A DNA stretch of 64,000 nucleotides, taken from assembly GCA_026214975.1 (NCBI GenBank), contig JAOBSW010000506.1:1-64000 (forward strand), read 5' to 3'. Made by a program: the position numbers and the translations under genes. Below are positions 23,031 through 34,960 of this stretch, one piece after another. The DNA comes from Gentiana macrophylla. Taxonomy: Eukaryota; Streptophyta; Magnoliopsida; Gentianales; Gentianaceae. Position 1 is the stretch's first letter; the number at the start of each line of letters is the position of its first letter. The notes beneath the pieces were generated by a model, which was not told where the DNA came from, did not search any database, and saw nothing but the letters and a program-made list of their open reading frames with translations.

Positions 23031-24838
23031 ATGGCGGATCAAGATCCACCAATTCCAAATCTCGATCCCCAAGCTCGATTAAATTTACTCCTTCAACAAA
23101 TGCAAGCTCTGAAAGCAGCAGCAGAATCGGCAAGTCGGGCATAAATCAACAACTTCAACAATTCCGCCAAAACCAATTTTAATCTGGGTTGAACCAGACC
23201 CCTACACTCCATATCTAAATCAAGATTTTCTCGAGGGGCATAGACTCATTCGCCCTCCCGACATGGGAGGAGTGAACTTTGATCTAAAGAACGGAGTAGT
23301 TGCTCACAGTTCGAATAGCTCTTTCCATGGTATCGCTCGGGAAGATCCACACGACTTCTTGTCCACATTCGCACAAATCGTGAAGGTGCCATTATCCTGG
23401 TGTTGATTACGAGATCGTAAAGTTGAAGCTATTTCCTTTTGCTTTGAAAGGTGAAGCAAGCGAGATGGTTTAAGTCATTAGCACATCATTCCCTCCATAC
23501 ATGGAATGATGTCAAAAGAGCCTTCGCTCTTAAGTGGGTTTCACCAGGCAAGATTATGGAGATGAAACGGGAAATAGCTACGTTTGAGCAGATGGAGGAT
23601 GAGACTGTTGGCAAGGCTTGGGAAAGATTGAATCTTTTGATGAGAAAGTGCCCCAATCACGGATATGATAGTACATGAGTTGTTGGAACTATTCTACTGA
23701 GAGGTGTCTCTCAACCTAATAGAGACTATCTTGACTCCACGGCTCATGGATCCTTCTAGGAGAGGTGATGAGATCGCACTGAGTAGCCGAGACAATTGCC
23801 AAGAACAACATGTGGTCGACTCTAAAAAGACCAATATTGTCAAGAAAGAAGGCATCGCAAGCAACCCCGATACACATTTGTTGGTTGCTCGGATGGAATC
23901 GATAAGCAAGCGGTGGCCAATCTTCGATGCAAGCTTTACGAGGTGAATTATCTTGGAACACAGCGAGGTGAGATGACGGAAGAAGTAAACTTAATGGATA
24001 ATCAAAACCAACCCTTCCGAAACTTCAACCGTAACTAACTATTCAGATTTCAAAGACAAAACTTCAATCAAGCCAAGTTACCACCTGGCCCTTCAAATTC
24101 GAATTCTTTCAACTCGAACTATCAAAGGCCGTTGTAACTCCCAAAGGCCTCAAGGTGGCTGGAATCAAACTCGAACAATAATCATACCACCTCATGTGTC
24201 CTCAACACAAATTCGATGAGTGGTGGTAGACATGGTGAAGACTCGTCTACTAGTGTTAAAGCAATTGAGAGACAAGTTGGTCGGATGGCGCATCAAAAGC
24301 AAGTTGCACCTCACGGCAAACTTCCGAGTTATACCGAGAGAAATCCAAAGTCGATGTGAATGTTTGCACCGCCATTACACCTCGGTGGGAGTATGGACAA
24401 GAAGAGGAGTTGAATGAAGTAACGTTGAGAAGTGGTAAACAGGCTGGACCCGGCAAGATGTCGGGAAACGAGTAGCCCCTCCTGACGCCATAAGTTCGAG
24501 GAGAGGGAAATCGAAACCACATGCCAAGAAAGCGACGATGAGGAGCGTAGTGACAATTCTTCGGAGGACGAAAATAATTCTGATGATGAGGAGAGAAAGG
24601 AAAGTCAAGGGGCAGTACCCCTGACTAAGAAAAAGAAAGAAAAGTTTGTAAGATGGAAGGATAGGGAGGATGAGGCGATAAAGAATCAAGCTACAAGGAA
24701 TGATAAAGCCCTTCCTTATCCACCAAAAAGGAAAGAGAAAGCCCTCACTAACGACAAGCAGTATACTGGAGTGAGGAGGATGCTTAGAGACACTAAAGTG
24801 AGTATGCCCTTAGCCGAGGTATTGTCTCGAAATGCCTA
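23031..24838 (+). pseudogene. gag: Athila 1 gag
   Basis: Starts at ATG 23031 (MADQDPPIPNLDPQARL...) and is stopped after 37 codons by TAA at 23142-23144. The capsid-type region continues from about 23200 with FDLKNGVVAHSS, DPHDFLSTFAQI and, open at 23451-23678, the gag block HHSLHTWNDVKRAFALKW and AWERLNLLMRKCPNHG. A stop at about 23677 and later frameshifts break it further. The C-terminal part (24480-24800) is acidic and then lysine-rich. The protein would form the nucleocapsid particle. In this copy it cannot be made as one chain. Confidence 0.8.
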
Positions 24839-24924
24839 AATGTACTAAGTATCTTAAAGAATTCTCGTGGGAGCAAGAGAAAGCTTCAGTGGGATGGTCA
24901 AGAAGTGTTTGAGAAGATTGCGCA

Positions 24925-25290
24925 ATGGTTTCACAAAAAGTCATTGTTAAGCGAGGTGACCCTGGCAGACCTTCAATCTCCTGTGAGATTGAAGGCCATT
25001 TGTTCGAAAATGTATTATGCGACTCAGGGGCCTCTATTAATGTGATGCCATTAAACGTATGCAAGAAGCTCGGGCTAGACAAAAGAATGCGAGAACGCCC
25101 CATTTCTCTTGGATGGTAGACAAATCTAGTAAATGCTGCAGCCGGTTGTGTAGCTAATGTTCTCCTTCAAGTTGAACATTTGGTCTTCCCCACCGATCGG
25201 GTTATCCTAGACTATCCACGATAAGGAGATGCCTCTAATTCTAGGCCGAACCTTTTTAGACACTTCTAACGCTCTCATCGACTTACGCAA
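24925..25290 (+). pseudogene. Athila 1 aspartic protease
   Basis: Retroviral-type protease region with the active-site motif CDSGASINVMP (Asp codon 25021-25023). It ends with the flap/helix-type block LILGRTFLDTSNALIDLR near 25230-25290. A stop at about 25118 interrupts the frame. It would process the polyprotein. The family assignment is clear from DSGAS plus the ILGR motif. Confidence 0.8.
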
Positions 25291-25312
25291 AGGATGATTA
25301 CTCTTAGAGTCG

Positions 25313-26020
25313 GTGACACATCTCGTCACCTTCACACGAGGGACACATCGAAAAAGAGCCGTAATTGATGAAATATCGTTTGTCGGAAGCCATATATATG
25401 AGGACGGCGGAGATGCCTATTATGAGGATGCAATGGAGCTTACAGAGATAGGTGTTTTTGAAGTCTTGGACATTGAGGATCCGGCTGACTGCGGACCATC
25501 TTCTAATTCATTTCAAGCCGTAGGCATTGACGAGTCATCTTCACTCGCTCACACTGAGCCTGTTATTGAGTTAGAAGCATGGAGATGCCCAGCAACAAAC
25601 GATGATTTCAAAGAACTGAGTCAGGAAGACTTCATCCCTGGTGAAGAAGAAGCTCTGATGGGTAGTTGGGACGAGGTAGAGTTTTGGAGAGAAGCTACTC
25701 ATTGGGAAGTAGATGATTGGGAAGAGCTGGCAGAAGAGCTTAAAGATGAAGAGTTAAGGAAAATGATCGATCACAAGAAAAAGGAAGCAAGTGTTGACCG
25801 GAGGATTCCGATGGATGATTTGATCCAGTACCTTTCTGGGGTTGAGCCTCGGGAAGATGAGGTGTTCTACTGTCAACCACTTCAAGCTCATAAGGAGAAA
25901 GGTGGCCCGTTAAAGTCTAGTATTGAGCAACCACCTACTGATTTAGAGCTTAAACCGCTTCCAAAACACCTTAAGTATATCTTTCTTCGAAACTCGACCA
26001 AGAGCAAGAAGCACAGCTGA
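25313..26020 (+). pseudogene. Athila 1 acidic linker between protease and RT
   Basis: A 235-codon open stretch, rich in Asp/Glu (EEEALMGSWDEVEFWREA, WEELAEELKDEELRKM), between protease and reverse transcriptase. Near its end it enters the RT N-terminal extension (PPTDLELKPLPKHLKYIFL). The frame is then lost close to 26005, and RT continues in another frame. It is a part of pol, with no enzymatic domain recognised. Confidence 0.7.
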
Positions 26021-26025
26021 TAGAA

Positions 26026-27030
26026 GTGCTTAAGAAAAACATCCTCGCGTTCGGTTGGCAAGTGGGTGATATCCGAGGGATCAGCCCAGACATATGCATG
26101 CATAAAATCCGAACGGAGGAGGGAGCTAAAAAGGTTAGACAACCTCAGAGAAGACTGAATCCGCATATGCAGGACGTTGTCAAGAAGGAGGTGATAAAGT
26201 GGCTTGACATGGGCATCATCTACGCAATCGCCGATAGCGAGTGGGTCAGCCCTACTCAAGTTGTGCCAAAGAAGGGCGGTATTACGGTTGAAAAGAATGA
26301 AAAAGGGGAGGAAGTTGCCCTACGTCTCGTGACTGGCTACAGAGTCTGTATTGACTATCGTAGACTTAATGAGGTTACTGCCAAGGACCACTTTCCCCTA
26401 CCCTTCATTGACCAGCTTATTGAACGACTGAGTGGTCACAAGTATTATTGTTTTCTCGATGGATACTCTGGTTACTTCCAGATAGCCATCGACCCCAATG
26501 ACCAAGAGAAGACCACGTTTACATGTCCATCTGGTACTTTTGCTTTTCGTAGAATGCCATTCGGTCTATGCAATGCACCCGCGACTTTTCAACGGTGTAT
26601 GTTGGCCATTTTCGATGGACTTGTTGAGAAATGCATGGAAGTCTTCATGGATGACTTCTCAGTCTACGGCGATAGTTTTGATGAAATTTTAGAGAACCTA
26701 GATATGGTACTCCAACGTTGTGTTGAGAAAAATCTGGTGCTTAACTGGGAAAAATGCCATTTTCTAGTAGACGAAGGAATCGTTTTGGGACATAAGGTGT
26801 CCAATGCTGGTATTCAAGTTGATAAGGCTAAGGTCGAAGCCATTGAAAGGATGACGTACCCTAAGACAGTGAAGGAGGTACGAGGTTTTCTAGGACACGT
26901 TGGCTTCTACAGGCGTTTCATTAGAGACTTTTCTACCATCGCCAAGCCTTTATCAAATCTTTTGAAAGATGATGTAGATTTCTTGTTCGATGCTGAAGTG
27001 CAAAGAAGCTTTCAATTGTCTCAAAGATAA
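26026..27030 (+). pseudogene. pol: Athila 1 reverse transcriptase
   Basis: A 334-codon open frame with the Ty3/gypsy RT blocks in order: RRLNPHMQDVVKKEV, WVSPTQVVPKKGG, RVCIDYRRLNEVT, HFPLPFIDQLIERLSG, FLDGYSGYFQIAI, FAFRRMPFGLCNAPATFQ and the catalytic VFMDDFSVYG (Asp-Asp codons 26650-26655), then VDKAKVEAIERM and GFLGHVGFYRRFI. All three catalytic aspartates are present. The frame shifts at about 27000, just before RNase H. Confidence 0.93.
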
Positions 27031-27080
27031 GCTTATCGCTGCCCCTATTTTAGTAGCTTTGTTGGACCAAGCCTTTCGAG

Positions 27081-27464
27081 TTGATGTGCGATGCCTCTAA
27101 TTATGCCGTAGGCGCAGTTTTAGGTCAAAGAGTTGATAAAAGGTTCAGGCCCATCTATTATGCGAGTCGTACCTTGAACCCGGCTCAATGCAATTATACC
27201 ACAACTGAGAAGGAATTCTTAGCCGTCGTCTTTGCCATTGACAAGTTTAGAAGTTATCTTCTAGGGTCTCAAGTGATTGTATGGACAGATCACGCAGCTT
27301 TACGCTACCTTATGGATAAAGCAGATGCCAAACCAAGGTTACTTAGATGGATTTTAATTCTACAAGAGTTTGACCTTGTGATTAAAGATAAGAAAGGTAG
27401 TGAGAATATTGTGGCTGATCATTTATCTCGCTTAGTAAATGAGGGTGCGAGAGAATCACAATGA
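27081..27464 (+). pseudogene. pol: Athila 1 RNase H
   Basis: Follows RT in a different frame. Motifs [52 protein letters not shown] and [10 protein letters not shown] are those of gypsy RNase H. The acidic residues of the active site (D in CDAS, E in EKE, D in TDH) are visible. Confidence 0.92.
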
Positions 27465-28875
27465 TATAGGCATTGATTTCCCGATCGAGCAATTGATGAA
27501 GCTTGAAACGGTTAGGCCGTGGTATGTCGACTACGTCAACTATTTAGCGAGTGGTCATTTAGAGGATATGACGATCGGAGAAGAAAAAGTTCTTTTTCGA
27601 TCTTAAATATCTCGTATGGGAAGATCCTTATTTGTTCGAGTCCAGTAAAGATGGGTTGCTTAGAAGGTGTGTTCGGAACACGAGCAATGGGATATTCTGG
27701 AGCAATGTCATAGTGGTCCTACCGGAGGTCATTATGGAACACCGAAGACGGTTGCAAAGATCCTTCAAGCTGGATTCTACTGGCCGACTCTGTTTAAGGA
27801 TGCAGAAGCCTTTTGTAAAGGTTGTGATAAGTGCCAGAGAACTGGACGGCAGAGTAGTCGGATGGAAATGCCACTTAAGCCCATTCTTGAATGCGAAGTT
27901 TTCGACGTTTGGGGCATAGATTTTATGGGACCCTTTCCATCTTCATGTGGTAATAAGTACATCCTCGTCTGTGTGGATTATGTTTCCAAGTGGGTCGAGG
28001 CCATAGCTACTCAAACTAATGATCACAGGGTTGTAAAGAAATTCTTGCAAAAGAATATCTTTACTAGATTCGGCTGTCCGAGAGCACTCATTAGTGATGA
28101 AGGTACTCACTTTTGCAATGCGCCGCTTGACAAGATCCTTGAGAAGTATGGTGTCAAACATAAGATTGGTACACCCTATCATCCTCAAACTAGTGGCCAA
28201 GTCGAGGTAAGCAACCGAGAGCTTGAAAAGAATTTTGAGAAGACCGTGAACAATAATCGATCTAATTGGAGTCTTAAGTTGGATGACGCGTTGTGGGCTT
28301 ATCGTGATCGCATTCAAGACCCGATGGGCACGTCACCCTTCCAAATGGTCTATGGCAAGGCTTTTCATTTACATGTCGAACTTGAACACAGAGCTTTCTG
28401 GGCAATTAAATTCTTAAATTTTGATAGCCAACTCTGTGGGGAGAAACGATTGTTACAATTGAACGAGCTCGACGAATTCAGACTCAGAGCATACGAGAAT
28501 GCTAAACTCAGCAAGGAGAGAACTAAGGTACTCCATGACGCTAAGATCAAGGACCGAGAATTCAAAGTTGGTGAAATGGCTTTACTTTATAATACTAGAC
28601 TTCACTTGTTTCCGGGTAAACTCAAGTCTAGATGGTCTGGTCCCTTTGAGATTCTCGAGGTTAATCCAAGTGGAGTAATTACGTTGAACGGGTATGGTAA
28701 TCAAGCTTTTAAAGTGAATGGCCATCGACTTAAGAAATATTTTGGGCAACCAAAGGAAAAGCCTGAGATTCTTTATTTCCAAAGCAGAGATGAGAGTGCA
28801 GATGTCCCGATTTGTGAGGAGATTCCATCTTATTTCTTTGAGTCGATGATGATGACGTCCTATATCCACCCGTAA
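27465..28875 (+). pseudogene. pol: Athila 1 integrase
   Basis: Open from 27667 (402 codons). The N-terminus is broken at 27465-27700. It has the zinc-binding His/Cys region ([10 protein letters not shown] and CKGCDKCQ) and the catalytic core with D in [12 protein letters not shown] in [12 protein letters not shown] and E in [12 protein letters not shown]. It is followed by the [10 protein letters not shown] block and the C-terminal beta-rich region ([25 protein letters not shown]). No chromodomain follows. The stop is at about 28873. Confidence 0.93.
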
Positions 28876-30475
28876 GGTACCTTCTCCTGAGACCCCGAAA
28901 GGAGTTAGCACCTCTATGCCTATCATCCGCAAGAGCAAGAAGAAGAGAGTCAGTGTAGTTTGGAGAGAAAAGTTTAATGATCTTATTGCGCACTTGACTT
29001 GTTGTTGTGGTGAAAATCATTTCCGCCCCAAATGCTCTCGATTACGATCATCGAGGTGGCGGTAGTCAAACCAAAGTGGCCCGATCCGGGTTGATCTTTT
29101 GGAATCTGTGTCAAGCTATTGACATTAAAAGAGCGCTCCTAGGAGGCAACCTAGTTTTATTTGTTCGTTTTCTTTTCTTAGGTTGTTTTGTTTTATTGTT
29201 TAGAAATAATACTTTAGTTGATTTTGTGTTGATGGTTATTCCTCTTACGTTCAATGTGAGTGTATTGTGTTATGTGTTGCTCATATACCCCGTGTACCCG
29301 AGATTATATGGTATGTCGAGTGTTGCGAGATACTTTTGAGCGAGTTTTCGAGTTATTATCGTCAGTTGTTGTCTATTCGAGTTGCAAATGCGGTACATTC
29401 ATGCTCCGCCTGACCTCCGCCAACTTTCATCCGACAACCACTGTTGAAACCAGCTGAGTTTTCTTTTCTTTTATATTTGCACATTCTGAGGACATAATGT
29501 GATTTAAGTGTGGGGGGGTGTTTGGGTATGTTTTTATGCTATATCCTTTGAAGTATGAGTGAATGTTAAAATTTCTGCGAAATTTAAAATTTTTTGTGAG
29601 TCTCGAGCATATGGTTGAAACTAAATGCTTGCTAGTTGTAGTTTTCTAACGATGATTTTATGTGACTTAGTGAGATAATTATAGCATGTTTTACTTTTAT
29701 GGAGATAGTTTCGTTTTTCACTCACGAAAGCCTTTGATTTTGAAGCATGACTTTTGAATTATATCCTTTCATTATTTTTAGTGATTTATCTTAGGAAGGT
29801 CAGTATAGTAACACCTAAGTTAGACCGTGTACTGTGAATATCATAAAGTTTGAATGTGATAGGTGAGATGTAACTTATGACTTTGAAAAGTGAATAAATA
29901 AAGTGAGTGAGCAATTATTAATAAATACGTTTGTCGGAAGCTGGTTTATGATTGGAGTGCGGTAGGGTATACCTCGTATGTCCTATACCACTATGATGAC
30001 CAAAAGCTCACGACAGTCAGGAGAAGCTACCTTATGATTTGAGTAAGGTAGGGTGTTATCTTGAAACATCCTATTCTACTATGATGGGTAAGAGCTTATT
30101 CTGATATGCGTCAAATTTGAAAATTTTGAAAAATGATGAGTTAGAATTAAGTAAAGTCTTTGTTATCATGGATCTTATACCCAGTAGAACCGCATGATAT
30201 GCTGTAGGGATAATCCTACTGAGTGCGTGGGAAGGTTTTGAGTGAAGCTATTACTGTCTGTACCTAGGATAGTCATTGGAATTTCTGAGAGGATATTTCT
30301 TTGAAAGGCTTGTTAGATTGAGAACGGCTTGTCACACTTACACCGAATCTATCTCTGTGTTGGTATCATTTGCTATAGTTGTTGTATCTTTTGTTACGTG
30401 AGTTAGAGATCTATTTGGATTATTTATAAAGTTGAGCTATAGTTTTGATTGCTTTGTCCGAGGACGTACAAAAAG
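28876..30475 (+). other. 3' non-coding segment of Athila 1
   Basis: About 1.6 kb with no convincing ORF. It contains the plant-gypsy motif AGCGCTCCTAGGAGGCAACC (near 29132-29152) and an internal polypurine tract (29504-29517). It also has a paired motif at about 29936-30012 and 30022-30098, the second with the perfect stem CTACCTTA/TAAGGTAG. Athila 2 has a related arrangement. Confidence 0.75.
29504..29517 (+). other. Internal polypurine-tract copy, Athila 1
   Basis: TTAAGTGTGGGGGGG, about 970 bp upstream of the terminal tract. Both are preceded by a GAGGAC motif. Confidence 0.6.
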
Positions 30476-30491
30476 TTAAGTGTGGGGGAGT
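30476..30491 (+). other. Polypurine tract of Athila 1
   Basis: TTAAGTGTGGGGGAGT ends exactly at the TGTTAAGG start of the 3' LTR. Confidence 0.9.
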
Positions 30492-32067
30492 TGTTAAGGC
30501 CATATTTATATGATTATTAAGGGTTATTGCATTATTATTTTCCCCACATTTGCGTAATTTGCATAAGAATTAAGGGTTTAAGTGTAATTATTGAATAAAG
30601 ATGATTTTAAGAAGGTTGTATGCAAAATTGATGATTTTAAGTGTTGATTTAATGGAATTATTATTATTTGGATTTTATTACGTTTTTGCATTGTTTATTT
30701 ATCATGTAGGTGTTGATTTTCGTGCATATAATGAGGATAAATGAAGCTCAAGTCGAATTATAAGAGATAGAGTTGGAATTGGCTTGAAGAAATTGGATAA
30801 AGATGATGAAATCCGACCTCAAAGCAATCGAATTGAAGCGCGTTGCATCCGATCCCACTGGACGGGCGTTTGATTTCATGGACGAAAGCGCCCGAGAGAG
30901 GAAATCACATACGAGAGTTTGGACGCAGCATGGACGGGCGTCAGAGCAAAGTCAAGATCCACCAGACGGGCGCCCACAAGACTGCATTTAGCGTCCCGTT
31001 GCCGACTTAACCCTAGCCGACATCAAAATTCTATATATAGCAGCAGCCTCCCAACCCTAATTCATATACCACATAATTAAGATCGCAATTTTACACCAAA
31101 AAGCTGCGGCCAGAACCCTAATTCCATAGAGATGAACTTCTCCAATCCAACAATCATCTTCAACATGATTGTTGGCTAAAAGCCTTGCAGTGAGTCGACG
31201 GAGGAAGCTCATCAACAACACAAACCAACTAGAGAGTTCGATGCTTATGTGTAGTGAGTTTATTTCATAGTTTTTCATTACTTTGGATCTGTTTTATGTT
31301 GTTTAAGTTTTATTGAATTAAGGTTTGATGAAACGATCTATGTTTAATTTATGCTTGAATAAATTTATGAAAGTATGTTTATTTAAGTTCTCTTTTATTC
31401 AAAGTAATGCATCTAATTGTGTTTTAAGAGATTATGCATGATTAGTTGAGTAAGAGTTTGGAGACAACCTCGTGATTTCGTGTTGATTGCATGTTTAGTT
31501 TATTTGAAAAGATAAACGAAACCTTAGGAATTTGATTAAAGATATTTGATTGAATTCGTGAATAAATCACTACTAAAAACTATGTTTTAAATCATCATCT
31601 AGTTGAGTTGTTGGTTGATGGGTGGAATCTGATCGTCTTGCTGTGTTTCCCTTTATTGTTTCTTAATCGAATCATTAGTTAAGTTTTATAAACCCTAATT
31701 TTCTCTTTGCTTTCTGCACGTTTTCGCTTGATAATATAATCGACGTTCGTCCTCAATAGCGGACGCCCGTCCATTAGGTTTAGTTTTCAGACGCTCGTTC
31801 ACTTTAGTGGACGCTCGTCCGTATTGCTGTTTTCTTATTATTTTCTGCTTGTTTTTATTTCCTGTTTTAGTTTCAATTCTTAGGTTTAGGTTTTAGTTAG
31901 TTTCAGCTTTAGTTTAGATAGATAATTGTGACATAATTGATATAGATTTATATTTGAATCCGATAAACATTCCACTCCCTTAGGACGACCCGTAAACACC
32001 CTATACTACGATCCTTATACTTGGGGTGTTTCGGTTTATAAATTATAAAACTAGTTTTTACCGAACA
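30492..32067 (+). repeat. 3' LTR of Athila 1
   Basis: 1,576 bp. Differs from the 5' LTR mainly in clustered small changes, many at CAG/CTG sites, and is otherwise near-identical, so the insertion is young. TATA box at 31032-31039. Confidence 0.96.
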
Positions 32068-32072
32068 CAAAT
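32068..32072. other. Target-site duplication of Athila 1, right
   Basis: CAAAT, identical to 20592-20596. Confidence 0.93.
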
Positions 32073-34319
32073 CCTCACTCTGTTCAGCATCAGTTTGTGC
32101 AGTAGGCTCTACAACATGGAATGTAGAAGATTCATCAGCTAGCCTACCAGCACTCAGATTGATTCCTTCATTGATCAATGCTTCCAAATCATCCATGGTG
32201 AGATCCTGTAGATCCTCATCCATCTCTCCAGTCTGCTGGCCCTCAGCAGACTTACCAGTGTTAGTGGATTGTTGTGCAGGTGGTTCAATGATTAATGCAG
32301 TCCCACTGATTGCTCCTGGTCCAGAGGGGAAATCTCCTCTAGAATCTGATGATGAGGAAGAATCATCATCACCATCTCTTGGATCTCTAAACTTGATACC
32401 CTCATCCTTCTGTTGTTCATCAAACAAATCCATCAGTCTTGATTGCAGCAAGGTGGTATCAACTAGATCCAGCAGGTTCTCTACTCCCAATTTTTCAAAA
32501 GCCCATTCTTCAAAGTCTGTCATGGGTTCAGCAGCTGGCTTTTGTCTCTTGTAGAAACCAAATTTCCATTGGAAGTAGTCAGCAATTTTCTGAAGTTTGG
32601 GATCTACATACTCTTCAGTTTTCTTAATTTCTTTTACATGCCTTTCAAATGGCATAAAAGATCTTCTGGGAGCAGCTCCAGTGCCTTGTTGACCTCCAAA
32701 GGTTCCAACAAGTAAATTCATGGTTTCTTCAATGAGATGTTTGAAAGTCGTGAGGTTCTTTGAGATTGTACATTTGTGCCTACTACTTCCATCTGCACTC
32801 ACACTTGGTTCCCCTGTCTTACATGCTCATCGCCAGGTTGGTTGGCGCAGATCGCTCTTCCCCCTGAGTTCTTGCCACATTTGCAGGGTCTTCAACCAAG
32901 TCTTCTATTACCTCTTCAACTACCACAGCAGGTTCAGGTTCAGTGGTTTGCTGTGGTTCTTCAGTAGATACAACAACAGGCTCTGGGTCAAGAGATCAGT
33001 ATATCTTCAACAGATTGCTCAACAACGGCTTGTCCAAAGATCGAGAGATTTGACAACCTCTTCAGGTGAGGAGTCAGTAATTACTACAGGCGGAATGATA
33101 GTTAAGGGCTCAGCCTCAACAGCCTCTTCTTCCTCTTCTACTGATGCCTCTTCTTGGATTCTTTGAGCCTCCAAGTTTTTAAGTTCTTTTCCCTTTCCAT
33201 GTTTCTTCTTTTGGCAAACACCTTCATTCTTTTAGAGAGGGTTCATCATCATCTTTCCAGTAGATTTTCTCTTTCTACTAGCTTCCTTCGTTGTTCTCTC
33301 AAGATTTTAACAACAGCTTTTCCTTGTACTACAAAGCAGGTCAAGAACCTCCACTTGACCTCAAAGAGACAAAGTGATCTGTCTTTGTTTCCTTTCTTGT
33401 TTTCTTTGAAGGCTTTGAACCTTCATCACTTTCTTTGTACCTCTCCCTTTTCTTTCTCAATGACTTTCTTGGGTGCAAAGAGTTTGATAGATATCTTCTT
33501 ATTTTGCTGAACCTGCTCACCACCAGCATCATCATCATCATCATCATTATCATCACCAGCAGCCTCTCCAGCAATCTCTTCATCAATATCTAGACCAGGA
33601 ATAGCATGATTAATTTCCTTCTTGTATCTAGACTGATTAATATTCTCAGGTTCAAGATCAGGAACATTCAAATGATTCAGCAGGGTCTGAATCATTAAAC
33701 CTAAGGGTAAGGCCTTTGATTTCCTTTTCCCTAGTTTCTCTTCCTTGGCTACTTTCTTCATACAATGAATGAAATAACCAGCCCAGTCAAACCTCATGCT
33801 CCTGCAGATGATAGTCATCAACTCTATCTTGGGTCCTGATAGAGTATCCATACTTCCAACTAGTCCCAGTATGTTTTTAGCAATCAGTTTGCTCAGCAGA
33901 CTGTATTCACTTCCAATATGTTTGCAGTTGATGCTTGGTACGGATTTGGTGGCTGCATTGTTTTAATCTGATCCACAAATGCCAATTTGTCCAATCCCAT
34001 TGCTTCAGGATTGACTGAACCATCCACCACTTCTTCAAAACCAAACACTTCCCTCAGTAGACTAGAGGAGATTACAAGCTCCTCAGATTCTGTGAGTCTT
34101 GAATGCTTTAGTTCCTTCTTCCACAACCATATTCTTCCAGAAATCAATAACATTGGTGTATGAGATTGTTTCTAATCTGATATTGAGTTTGTTCTCCAAG
34201 CCTGCAAACCTCCTTATTCTTCGACCTATATTGATAGCTAACTCGGTTTGTTTTGCATCAACAACATAGCCTCTCACACTTTGACTTGATTCGATTTGAA
34301 CTTCAATCCTTTCCGCCAT
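32068..34319 (-). pseudogene. Post-pol (env-position) ORF of Sirevirus B, 5' part
   Basis: Starts at ATG 34319-34317 (MAERIEVQIESSQSVRGYVV), about 640 bp after the pol stop. The N-terminal third contains a domain also present in Athila 2's extra ORFs: NVIDFWKNM, EELVISSSLLREVFGF, KIELMTIICRSMRFDWAGYF, then GKRKSKALPLGLMIQTLLNH. A poly-Asp stretch and Lys/Glu-rich linkers follow (33400-33600), then a 32073-32802 piece with FMPFERHVKEIKK and an acidic Ser/Asp run. Athila 1 interrupts at 32068 and the frame goes on at 20596. Several frameshifts are present. Together the two parts span about 3.9 kb (about 1,300 codons), which seems long for a Sirevirus env-like ORF. No membrane segment is evident. 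Confidence 0.78.
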
Positions 34320-34960
34320 TGAAATAAGAAAAAGATGAAGAAGAATTGCTCTCAAATCTGTGTTCACACAGAGTAGGATTTGCAGTGATAAAGTAGAAAT
34401 TGCAAGTAGAGAATCCGCTGTGTGACAGTCTGATTATATAGACAGTGGGTAGTTGAAACTGTCTTTGCACGTACATTGAGGTAACCACGATTAAGTTGAA
34501 TAAATTCTGACTTGACACGTGGTCCATTACTCCTCCATAACGATTGTAACCGTTGGATGGTTTAACTGTGGTAATAATGGATAGAATAAATATCCCGCCA
34601 ATATGCCTTTTTGACTTTAATAACTTTGACTGAGTAACGTTCCATTCAAGCAGGTAACCTCAAGCAGGTGGTGGGCTCGTGATCTGGCGATAAATAGACT
34701 TCAAACTGACTCACGATAAAAATACTCACGATCCCTGTTTTCTTCTTTTTTTTGTTCAATTGATAATACAAGATGAAGTTTAATACCAATGACCGATCCA
34801 TCAAGTGAGCTCACCCAAAATGAAAAAGACCAATCCTTGGCAACCTCATTTGCTCAATTGTCCAAACATAAGTACATGGAATTGTTGATACCAATGACTA
34901 ATCGCTAAGTGAGCTCACCCAACATAGCAAAGAATAATCCCTTGGTGAATTCCAAAGACA
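34320..34960 (-). other. Pol to post-pol spacer of Sirevirus B
   Basis: About 640 bp without coding content. It holds two diverged copies of a roughly 100-bp unit (34785-34860 and 34885-34955), each with the 10-bp palindrome GTGAGCTCAC (34805-34814 and 34909-34918). Sirevirus A shows at least one copy (47697-47706) before Athila 2 cuts it. Confidence 0.7.

Larger units (their letters stand above)
20597..32067 (+). mobile_element. Athila-type Ty3/gypsy retrotransposon (Athila 1)
   Basis: Complete 11.5-kb element: LTR (20597-22170), tRNA-Asp PBS, leader, gag, protease, RT, RNase H, integrase, 1.6-kb 3' non-coding segment, polypurine tract, LTR (30492-32067), 5-bp target duplication CAAAT. The domain order protease-RT-RNase H-integrase is Ty3/gypsy. 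The tRNA-Asp primer, long LTRs and chromodomain-less integrase tail fit the Athila/Tat branch. Coding frames are broken in several places. There is no recognisable post-integrase ORF, unlike Athila 2. Confidence 0.95.

Noticed and set aside
24256..24689. Overlapping antisense ORFs opposite Athila 1 gag
   Set aside because: Shadows of the gag region in other frames; no domain or conserved blocks.
29007..29339. 110-codon hydrophobic ORF after the Athila 1 integrase, as a possible env
   Set aside because: It overlaps the non-coding AGCGCT...GGAGGCAACC motif common in plant gypsy 3' regions, has no domain, and its hydrophobic runs arise from T-rich DNA.
18957..34319. True viral envelope protein in Sirevirus B
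   Set aside because: The position fits the 'env-like' label, but no signal peptide, membrane segment or fusion motif is visible in any piece.
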